From: Sinorhizobium kostiense
Lineage (GTDB): Bacteria > Pseudomonadota > Alphaproteobacteria > Rhizobiales > Rhizobiaceae
Length of the DNA stretch: 64,000 nucleotides
Assembly (NCBI RefSeq): GCF_017874595.1
Contig: NZ_JAGILA010000006.1
Location: forward strand, 248,001-312,000
Direction of reading: 5' to 3'
Part shown: one piece after another, positions 57,718 through 64,000 of the stretch
Layout: the number at the start of each line of letters is the position of its first letter
Position numbering within the stretch: the stretch's first letter is position 1
Notes under the pieces: generated by a model
What the model was told of the DNA's origin: nothing
What the model saw: the letters and a program-made list of their open reading frames with translations, nothing else
The model's database searches: none
Translations under genes and position numbers: made by a program

Positions 57718-57744
57718 CAAACGTACGCGGGGTCGAAAAGTTCC
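57718..57744 (-). promoter_or_regulatory. EcfG/RpoE2-type promoter of rpoH2
   Basis: On the minus strand GGAAC, a 16-base spacer and CGTTTG match the general-stress sigma consensus. The -10 lies about 190 bases before the rpoH2 ATG. The site agrees with the published RpoE2 dependence of rpoH2 in S. meliloti. Confidence 0.8.
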
Positions 57745-57830
57745 TTCGACGAACGATTTTTGATTGCAACGTAAAAGCGATGCACGGCGCCGTTCTGTCG
57801 CGTACCTCTATCCAGGTAAGACGCACAACG

Positions 57831-57859
57831 AAAAAGCCCGGCTCGAGAGCCGGGCTTTT
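57831..57859. terminator. intrinsic terminator after carD
   Basis: A perfect 12-bp stem (AAAAGCCCGGCT with AGCCGGGCTTTT) closes a four-base loop, with A- and T-runs on the outside. It lies 67 bases after the carD stop on the minus strand, upstream of the rpoH2 promoter, so it also insulates rpoH2 from read-through. Confidence 0.9.
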
Positions 57860-57926
57860 GGTTTTGGACTACTGCGGCGCGCGTCTTATACGCGCAAAGG
57901 TCGCCGTATTTCCGAGATCGGTGTGA

Positions 57927-58496
57927 TTACGCTGCTTCGTCCTGGGTGTCGTCTTCGTCGATGGCCTTGCCGCGCTTCGGCCCTTTGTTCAGGTTCGCCT
58001 CGACGAGACGTACGGCCTCCGTTTCCGACATCTTGTTCACCGCTGCGATTTCGCGCGCCATGCGGTCGAGCGCGGCTTCATAGAGCTGGCGCTCGGAATA
58101 GGACTGTTCCGGCTGGTTTTCCGCGCGATAGAGATCGCGAACCACTTCCGCGATGGAGATGAGGTCGCCGGAATTGATCTTGGCATCGTATTCCTGGGCG
58201 CGCCGCGACCACATGGTCCGTTTGACGCGTGCCTTGCCCTGCACGACCTTCAGCGCACGATCGACGAAATCGGTCTCCGACAGCTTGCGCATGCCGATGC
58301 TGACGGCCTTGGCCACCGGCACCTTGAGACGCATCTTGTCCTTCTCGAAATCGATGACAAAAAGCTCGAGCTTCATGCCCGCAACTTCCTGCTCCTCGAT
58401 TGCGACGATCTGGCCAACGCCATGGGCCGGATACACGATCGATTCACCGGTCTTGAAGCCTTGGCGCGTTGAAGATTTCTTCTGCTGGGTCGTCAT
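57927..58496 (-). CDS. carD: CarD-family transcriptional regulator
   Basis: A 189-residue protein of the CarD/CdnL family that binds the RNA polymerase beta subunit and stabilises open promoter complexes. The N-terminal RNA-polymerase-interacting domain reads FKTGESIVYPAHGVGQIVAIEEQEVAG; the C-terminal helical DNA-binding part includes WSRRAQEYDAKINSGDLISIAEVVRDLY. The tail is charged (KRGKAIDEDDTQDEAA). I chose the ATG giving MTTQQKK; nine codons upstream are open. It lies downstream of fdxA on the same strand, a common order in alphaproteobacteria, but with a 411-base gap that includes a leader hairpin. Confidence 0.92.
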   Translation of the reverse strand: MTTQQKKSSTRQGFKTGESIVYPAHGVGQIVAIEEQEVAGMKLELFVIDFEKDKMRLKVPVAKAVSIGMRKLSETDFVDRALKVVQGKARVKRTMWSRRAQEYDAKINSGDLISIAEVVRDLYRAENQPEQSYSERQLYEAALDRMAREIAAVNKMSETEAVRLVEANLNKGPKRGKAIDEDDTQDEAA

Positions 58497-58907
58497 TCGT
58501 TTCAAACACTCCCTGTTGCACACCCGGCCTCAAAGGCCGGGCCGGGTGGGTGAAGCCCGGTGAGACGGGGATTCCGCCGGGTGGGGTCCATCCTGGTCCG
58601 TCCAACGAAACGCAAACAACCACATACGCCGCAGTCACAAGCAACGGAACGTTGCATATCTGGAGAGGGCCGCGTTGTGGAGATCGTTTGCTTTCGTGAT
58701 GGTTTTCGGGCGCGCAAAAGCACCCTCTGTGGATCAGTTCCCGCAACCTACCACAAAAAACTGTCGAAATCAATGATTTGCTGCATGGCAGCGATCGAGC
58801 TGCCAAGCTCGCCCCCCCCCGTGAGACACCGGAGGGATTTCCCAGATTTGCTGCCCCGCCATTGCTGCCGGTCCGTCAACCGCGACGAACAAAGCAGATC
58901 GGCGATC
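58497..58907. other. intergenic stretch between fdxA and carD with a leader hairpin
   Basis: No gene was recognised here. About 28 bases before the carD ATG is a hairpin with 8-bp arms (CCCGGCCT and AGGCCGGG), within a longer run of CCCGG-rich short repeats. Nearer fdxA is a run of nine C. The stretch probably holds the carD promoter and the fdxA 3' end. Confidence 0.45.
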
Positions 58908-59246
58908 TCAGTCGCCCTGTCCCGGTTCGGCGGAGAAATACTTCTCGTATTTCCCTTCGATGCCATCCATCTCCTTGGCTTCGGGCAGGGGGTCCCGCTT
59001 GACCGTTATATTTGGCCACTTCGTGGCAAAATCAGCGTTCACTTTCAACCACATATCGAGGCCAGGTTCGGTGTCCGGCTTGATCGCCCCGGCAGGACAT
59101 TCCGGCTCGCACACGCCGCAATCGATGCACTCGTCGGGGTGGATGACGAGGAAATTCTCCCCTTCGTAGAAGCAATCCACCGGGCAGACTTCCACACAAT
59201 CCGTGTACTTGCAGCGTATGCAATTGTCGGTCACGACATACGTCAT
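58908..59246 (-). CDS. fdxA: 7Fe ferredoxin FdxA
   Basis: A 112-residue ferredoxin predicted to hold one 3Fe-4S and one 4Fe-4S cluster. The cysteine pattern is [17 protein letters not shown] followed by [11 protein letters not shown], as in Azotobacter FdI and related proteins. It carries electrons in the cytoplasm; partners are unknown. The start MTYVVTDNC is typical, with a 40-residue C-terminal extension ending [12 protein letters not shown]. It belongs to a same-strand series with hslR upstream and carD downstream. Confidence 0.95.
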   Translation of the reverse strand: MTYVVTDNCIRCKYTDCVEVCPVDCFYEGENFLVIHPDECIDCGVCEPECPAGAIKPDTEPGLDMWLKVNADFATKWPNITVKRDPLPEAKEMDGIEGKYEKYFSAEPGQGD

Positions 59247-59499
59247 GAGGTACTCCAGCCAATGCTCACATTTGGTGGCAGACGGCAATCGAGAGTGATT
59301 CCGGTCGTCCGCGCATGCTAGGAATGTCCGGCGCGCATAGCTGCCGAAGCAGAGCCGAATGTCACCTAACGTGGCTTGTGACGTAAAGGCTTCGGGCGCC
59401 CATTGCAAGAATTATCCATGCGCGATTTGCCGCGAAATAGGCAGAGTTTTTCGCCCTCGTCGGTGTTTCGGATCGAAGCGTCCGCGACCTTCATTAGCC

Positions 59500-59910
59500 T
59501 CAATCGCCCTCGTCGGCACCGGGCTTCAGCCGATCGGTCTCGCGCCGCTCCCGCTTCGTCGGTCGCCCCGCGCCACGCTCGCGCGTCGCTTGCTCGAAGG
59601 GCGTCAATTTTCGGACAGGCGCGGATGGTGTCATATCCTCGTAAAGGAGCCGGGCCTCCTCATAGGGGCCCCGCCGCGTTCCCGGCAACAGAACTCGAAG
59701 GACGAGGTCGCGTCGGTCGAGGGACAGTTCCAGCGTGTCGCCCACCCGCACCTGCGCGGCGGATTGCGTCACCCGCGTGCCGTTGACCGCCACGAACCCG
59801 GCCTCGATCGCCTTCTGTGCGAGAGAGCGCGACTTGATCAGCCGGGCGAAGAACAGCCATTTGTCGAGCCGCTGGCGCGCTGCAGACGGAGACTGTGGCT
59901 GTTCCTCCAT
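59500..59910 (-). CDS. hslR: RNA-binding S4 domain protein (Hsp15-like)
   Basis: A 136-residue protein with an S4 RNA-binding fold near the N-terminus: RLDKWLFFARLIKSRSLAQKAIEAGFVAVNG. E. coli Hsp15 binds stalled 50S subunits carrying nascent chains; the same role is inferred. The C-terminal part is basic and polar (RERGAGRPTKRERRETDRLK). It starts nine bases after the helicase stop, so both are probably one transcript. Confidence 0.88.
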   Translation of the reverse strand: MEEQPQSPSAARQRLDKWLFFARLIKSRSLAQKAIEAGFVAVNGTRVTQSAAQVRVGDTLELSLDRRDLVLRVLLPGTRRGPYEEARLLYEDMTPSAPVRKLTPFEQATRERGAGRPTKRERRETDRLKPGADEGD

Positions 59911-59919
59911 CGCTCAGGC

Positions 59920-62904
59920 CTACTTCTTCAGTTGCTCCTTGAGAGCGGCGAGCTTCGCGAAAGGCGAATCCGGATCGATCGGCTTCTCCTTGCGTTGCGG
60001 GCGGCTGTCGAACTTGCCGCCGCGGTCATGCCGCTCATGCCGGTCCGGACGCTCCTTGCGCTGGCCCCCCGGCTTGCCCTCCTGGGCCTTGGCGCGCGCC
60101 GGCGTACCCTTGCGGCCACCGTCTCGGCCTTCCGCCTGGCCGTGACGCTCGCCCTGGCGCTTTCCGCCGCGGCGCTGGTCGCCGTGATGGCGGCCGCCCC
60201 GCTGGTTTTCCTGGCGCGTGCCAGGGCGCCACAGAAGCACCGGCTTCGGTTCGACCGACGCTTCCGTCTCGGCCGGTGGTGCTTCTTCGGCGGTTGGCTC
60301 CGCCGTCACTGCCCCATCCTCGCCGCTTGCCTGGCCCGCGGCCTCCGTCGTTGCCGCTTCCGGATCAACATCGGCCAGTTCCGGAGCCGTTTCGGTGGCT
60401 GGAGCAGGCTCGACCGTTGCGCCGGCCTGGCTTGCGAGGAAGGCAGCCGCCTCCTCCGCCGTCACGACATCGGCGCGATAGCCGAGGCCCTTGAGAATTT
60501 CCTCCATGTCGTCGGCCGTGGCGCCGAGAATGGACAGCATCGAGGTCGTCGCCGTGAAGCGGCGACCGTCATAAGCGCCTTCCGGGCGCGGTGCCGAACC
60601 TGGTGTCCACTGCAGCAGCGGTCGGATGAGATCGGCGAGGCGCTCCAATATGTCGATCCTGACCGCGCGCTTGCCGAGATAGCGGAAGCCCGCGAGCCTG
60701 TAGAACGTCCGTTCGAAGGACGGGTCGGTGACGACGGAGGTGCGGCCGGCGGCGAGCATAGGGATCAGTTCGCCGTAACCGGGCTTGTCGAGGCCGTCGT
60801 TCTTGAGCGCCCAGAGCAGCGTGATCAGTTCCGCCGGTGCCGGCTTCAGGAGCGCCGGCAGGAATATGTGATAGGCACCGAAGCGAACACCGTATTTGCG
60901 GATCGATGCGCGGCTTTCCTGATCGAGCGACTTCACCTCCTCAGTGACGTCGCGGCGGAAGAGGACGCCGAGATTTTCGACGAGCTGGAAGGCAAGCCCC
61001 TTTGCGAGCCCCTCGAGATCCTCCGCGCGCGAAATGTCGTCGAGCGGCTTCAAGACCGTACTGATGTGATAGTTCACGAAGCGCTCGATGCGCGCCAGCA
61101 CATGCTCGCGAGCATTGGCCTGGAGTTGCTCGTCGGCGAGAAGAATGACGCGCGGACGCATGACATGATCGCTCGCGGCGAGCCGCGCGACGGGATCGCC
61201 GAGCCAACGCACGAGGCCTTCAGACGACAGCGCCAGATCGTTGTTGCCGGCGGCATGGAGACGAGCGGCGCGCGCCTCGAATTCCAGCGCAAGCGCCTTC
61301 TGTGCGGCACCCTGGACGGCCTTCGCATCCGCGCCCTCGCCGGCAGCCAAGGTGAACCGGAAACCGGTTAGCTGACCTACGTGGTGGCCCTCAACGAAGA
61401 CATCACCGTTCACACTGATTTCTGCTTCCAGCATCGCATTCTCTCTCAGGCGCTTCATGAGCACAGATGTCCTGCGATCAACAAAGCGTTTCGTCAACCT
61501 TTCATGTAAGGCGTCGGACAATCGATCTTCGATTTCCCGCGTCTTTTCTTGCCAGTGTGTCGGATCGGCAAGCCACCCGGGCCGGTTGGACACATAGGTC
61601 CAAGTCCTGATCTGCGCAATTCGCGCCGAAAGTGTGTCAATCTCGCCGTCCGTGTGATCGGCACGACGAACCTGCTCGGCCATGAAGTCCTCGTTGACCC
61701 TGCCGTCCCGAACGAGATCCGTATAGATCGTCGAAATCAGGTCGGCGTGCTGGGCCGGCGTTATGCGGCGATAATCCGGCAAGGCGCAGGCTTCCCATAG
61801 TTTCTCGACTCGCTCGGCCGTGGTGGCGACATCCATCACCTCCGGATAACGCGACAGGTGCTCCAGCGCCTGCTGATCGACGGCCGGCAGGGCGCGCGCC
61901 AGTCCCGAGACTGCGGGTGCGGCCTCGAGGCTCATCTTCAATGCCTTCAGCGAGGAGAAATCGAGCGCTTTGGAACGCCATTGCAGCACCCGCACCGGAT
62001 CGAATTCGTGCGATTCGATGCGTTGGACGAGCTCGTCTTCGAAAGGGTCGACGCGTCCCGTCGCGCCGAAGGACCCGTCACGGATATGCCGGCCTGCCCG
62101 CCCTGCGATCTGGGCGAGCTCCGCGGGGTTGAGATTGCGGTACTGATAACCGTCGAACTTGCGATCCTGCGCGAAGGCCACGTGATCAACGTCGAGATTG
62201 AGCCCCATGCCGATTGCATCGGTCGCGACGAGATAGTCGACGTCACCTTCCTGATAAAGCGCCACCTGGGCATTGCGGGTGCGCGGCGAGAGCGCGCCCA
62301 GCACGACGGCCGCCCCGCCCCGTTGCCGCCGGATGAGCTCGGCGATCGCATAGACCTCGTCGGCGGAAAACGCGACGATCGCCGAACGATTCGGCAGGCG
62401 GGTGATCTTCCGGGTGCCGGCATAGAGGAGCTGCGACATGCGCGGCCGCTCGACCACGGTGATGCCGGGCAAGAGATGCTCGAGAATGGGCCGCATGGTC
62501 GCCGCGCCGAGCAGAAGCGTCTCGCCTCGGCCACGCAAGTGCAGGATCCTGTCGGTGAAAATATGGCCCCGCTCCAGGTCGCCCGCGAGTTGCACTTCGT
62601 CGATCGCAACGAAGGACGCCGTCGTCTCGCGCGGCATCGCCTCGACGGTGCAGACCGAATAGCGGGCGCGATGCGGCGCGATCTTCTCCTCGCCGGTGAT
62701 CAGCGCGACATTGTGGTGACCGACTTTCTCGACCAAGCGCGTATAGACCTCGCGCGCGAGCAATCTTAGCGGCAGGCCGATGACGCCGCTGTCATGCGCG
62801 ATCATGCGGTCGATTGCATAATGCGTCTTGCCTGTATTGGTGGGCCCGAGCACCGCGGTCACGCCGCGGCCGCTCAGGATCATGGATTGAAAGGACAAGG
62901 TCAT
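59920..62904 (-). CDS. SUV3-like DEAD/DEAH superfamily helicase
   Basis: A 994-residue helicase resembling the mitochondrial RNA helicase SUV3. Motif I is GPTNTGKT (residues 20-27), motif II FVAIDEVQ, a later motif is LVATDAIGMGLNLDVD, and motif VI is QIAGRAGRHIRDG. After the SUV3 core and a long family-specific region, the last 150 residues are low-complexity: first Ala/Glu/Thr-rich, then very basic (RKERPDRHERHDRGGK), suggesting nucleic-acid binding. Alphaproteobacterial copies are poorly studied; an RNA turnover role is inferred from SUV3 and from the S4 protein gene just downstream. Confidence 0.9.
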   Translation of the reverse strand: MTLSFQSMILSGRGVTAVLGPTNTGKTHYAIDRMIAHDSGVIGLPLRLLAREVYTRLVEKVGHHNVALITGEEKIAPHRARYSVCTVEAMPRETTASFVAIDEVQLAGDLERGHIFTDRILHLRGRGETLLLGAATMRPILEHLLPGITVVERPRMSQLLYAGTRKITRLPNRSAIVAFSADEVYAIAELIRRQRGGAAVVLGALSPRTRNAQVALYQEGDVDYLVATDAIGMGLNLDVDHVAFAQDRKFDGYQYRNLNPAELAQIAGRAGRHIRDGSFGATGRVDPFEDELVQRIESHEFDPVRVLQWRSKALDFSSLKALKMSLEAAPAVSGLARALPAVDQQALEHLSRYPEVMDVATTAERVEKLWEACALPDYRRITPAQHADLISTIYTDLVRDGRVNEDFMAEQVRRADHTDGEIDTLSARIAQIRTWTYVSNRPGWLADPTHWQEKTREIEDRLSDALHERLTKRFVDRRTSVLMKRLRENAMLEAEISVNGDVFVEGHHVGQLTGFRFTLAAGEGADAKAVQGAAQKALALEFEARAARLHAAGNNDLALSSEGLVRWLGDPVARLAASDHVMRPRVILLADEQLQANAREHVLARIERFVNYHISTVLKPLDDISRAEDLEGLAKGLAFQLVENLGVLFRRDVTEEVKSLDQESRASIRKYGVRFGAYHIFLPALLKPAPAELITLLWALKNDGLDKPGYGELIPMLAAGRTSVVTDPSFERTFYRLAGFRYLGKRAVRIDILERLADLIRPLLQWTPGSAPRPEGAYDGRRFTATTSMLSILGATADDMEEILKGLGYRADVVTAEEAAAFLASQAGATVEPAPATETAPELADVDPEAATTEAAGQASGEDGAVTAEPTAEEAPPAETEASVEPKPVLLWRPGTRQENQRGGRHHGDQRRGGKRQGERHGQAEGRDGGRKGTPARAKAQEGKPGGQRKERPDRHERHDRGGKFDSRPQRKEKPIDPDSPFAKLAALKEQLKK

Positions 62905-63933
62905 CGATCCCGGGCAGTCTCAACGAGCCGGTGGGCTTTCGCGTCCCGGCGGGAAACAGATGCCCACGCGCAGTGCCAAACGCAAGGGGCGTGAACGATT
63001 AAAAGCGACGGGCTGTCACGACCATATGTAGCGGCTGCATCTCGCGCGTCCATATTGACGTTTGGAACAGCCGCGGAACGAATCGGCGACGAATCGACGA
63101 CTCGCATCGATTCACTGTATGTTCACGGCTACATATAGACTGTGTTGGCCAGACTCGCACGAGATGCTGAATCCAGGTCGGCAATGCTCGTCTCGGCTAC
63201 CTTGACCGCATCTATCGTGCTTACCGGGTCGGGATTCGGCCCAAAGGATTCCGAATCCAAGACTCTGGAAAACATGGAAATTTTAACTCTGATTCGCAGC
63301 GAGTCTTAAAGAACCGGGGAATGAGAATCGTTGCCGCACCATTGCCAAAGAGGTTCGGCGCATGGGGAGAATCGCCGGCAATAGGGATTTTCCGAGTATG
63401 TTCGCCACAAGATATAGATGGCTCACTGTACCGAAGTGAGGTCGAAATCAGTTCCCCGCCCGACCATGCCTTGGCCCGATCAAGCACTGGAATGAGGGAG
63501 AGAGCCGTACAGATTGCGCCGACACGCCGCCCGAAGGCATCCGCGAAGGCTTCGTCCCGTGTCGATGCGAGGTCGTCGAAGATCGGCTGCTTGAACTGCG
63601 AGAGCGTCAGATCGCATCGCCTAGCATCGATGCGATTGCAATAGTGCATGCGGTCGTGTGTCCGGTTGTCAGGATTTCGCCGCCGAAAATATCCTGCGCG
63701 GCCGGCGCGATGAGCGCACTGGCCCCGAGCAGGATTCTCGATCGAAGATTTGCTTGAGCTTGCCGGCGACCAGCGCGGGATGGTTTTCCGCCCGCATCCC
63801 GCGCTGACTTTCTAGAATCGATCACGTTTATGATTTAGGTCGATCCGACCAAAATCCTCGTGATCTAAGCATGCTCCAGCGCCTGCTGGAGGGCGGAGAT
63901 GCAGCAATAGGTCCTCACCGCCCGCTTTCGCCA
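62905..63933. other. about 1 kb without a recognised gene
   Basis: Open frames of up to 142 codons exist on both strands (for example 63,221-63,649 minus and 63,321-63,644 plus), but none is recognised and the overlapping frames oppose each other. The base composition is visibly less GC-rich than the surrounding genes. Contents include ATATGTAGC and GCTACATAT about 100 bases apart and an imperfect inverted repeat near the right end. It holds the helicase promoter. Decayed coding sequence or small RNAs are possible. Confidence 0.45.
63820..63865. repeat. imperfect inverted repeat beyond the 3' end of the right-edge gene
   Basis: GATCACGTTTATGATTTAGGTCG on the left and CGACCAAAATCCTCGTGATC on the right pair along most of their length around a three-base centre. 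It resembles palindromes I have seen between genes in rhizobia. It lies about 70 bases past the stop of the right-edge gene and lacks a T-run, so a classic terminator is unlikely. Confidence 0.5.
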
Positions 63934-64000
63934 TCAGGTGAAGTACTGTCCGCCATTGGCCGAAATCGTCGAGCCGGTGATGAAGCCGGCGTCGTCGGAG
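63934..64000 (-). CDS. C-terminus of a short-chain dehydrogenase, probably acetoacetyl-CoA reductase
   Basis: Twenty-one codons before a TGA read DDAGFITGSTISANGGQYFT. The end FITGSTISANGGQ is characteristic of classical short-chain dehydrogenases and very close to PhaB/PhbB acetoacetyl-CoA reductases of polyhydroxybutyrate synthesis, which I recall near this region in Sinorhizobium. The family is well supported; the exact enzyme is inferred from a short fragment. Confidence 0.65.
   Translation of the reverse strand, partial: SDDAGFITGSTISANGGQYFT

Noticed and set aside
58812-58820. A run of nine C considered as a phase-variation tract
   Set aside because: It lies outside any coding region, beyond the fdxA stop, so slippage would have no obvious effect on a reading frame.
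59359-61371. A 670-codon plus-strand frame opposite the helicase, hslR and fdxA
   Set aside because: It spans three convincing minus-strand genes and their gaps and carries no family sequence.
63221-63649. A 142-codon minus-strand frame considered as a gene
   Set aside because: No recognisable family and a competing frame on the other strand; left as part of an unassigned stretch.

Overview
The window looks like a chromosomal segment of a Rhizobiaceae alphaproteobacterium, most likely Sinorhizobium/Ensifer. The support is a high-GC sequence, the protein families present (TrcR, CarD, RpoH2, the 180-kDa NAD-glutamate dehydrogenase, a SUV3-like helicase, an SDHAF4-type assembly factor), two promoter matches to the alphaproteobacterial general stress sigma consensus (GGAAC-N16-CGTT), and several RIME-like palindromic repeats. 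This assignment comes from recognition; no search was run. No rRNA, tRNA, CRISPR, prophage or insertion sequence was recognised.

Left part (1-34,300) is mostly housekeeping. On the minus strand lie half of an amino-acid ABC transporter (permease plus ATPase) and leuS-lptE-holA. Then come yggS converging on trcR, acs, an SDHAF4 homologue diverging from htpX-rsmB, a heparinase-like protein, purH, a UMF1-type transporter, the giant NAD-glutamate dehydrogenase diverging from pyridoxal kinase, a beta-carbonic anhydrase, a lytic transglycosylase, asd, an MHS-type MFS transporter with a large inserted domain, a PAP2 phosphatase, leuB and an M3 peptidase.

Central part (34,390-54,000) is accessory catabolism. 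A DUF993 (aldolase-like) gene diverges from a LacI regulator, with two similar 18-bp palindromic operators between them. After the regulator run a Gfo/Idh dehydrogenase, a CoA-transferase, an enoyl-CoA hydratase and an aldehyde dehydrogenase. A complete carbohydrate-type ABC importer follows, then two GMC flavoprotein oxidoreductases flanking a short-chain dehydrogenase, and a glycerate kinase. Many of these genes overlap by 1-8 bases. The set resembles an import-oxidise-cleave-phosphorylate route for an unknown sugar derivative or polyol, possibly joined to a CoA-thioester branch. An omega-transaminase with a divergent XRE-cupin regulator sits next to it.

Right part (54,200-64,000) holds rplS, an amino-acid ABC binding protein plus permease without an adjacent ATPase, rpoH2 behind a stress-sigma promoter, and a minus-strand series helicase-hslR-fdxA-carD. 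About 1 kb without a recognisable gene follows. The window ends in the C-terminus of a short-chain dehydrogenase resembling acetoacetyl-CoA reductase, and begins in the N-terminus of a gene resembling LysE-type exporters.

The best candidate for an undescribed system is the 34.4-51.8 kb catabolic cluster. Regulatory observations worth testing are the htpX stress promoter, a 14-bp inverted repeat that could mask the rsmB ribosome binding site, and a RIME element placed between the binding-protein and permease genes of the sugar transporter.
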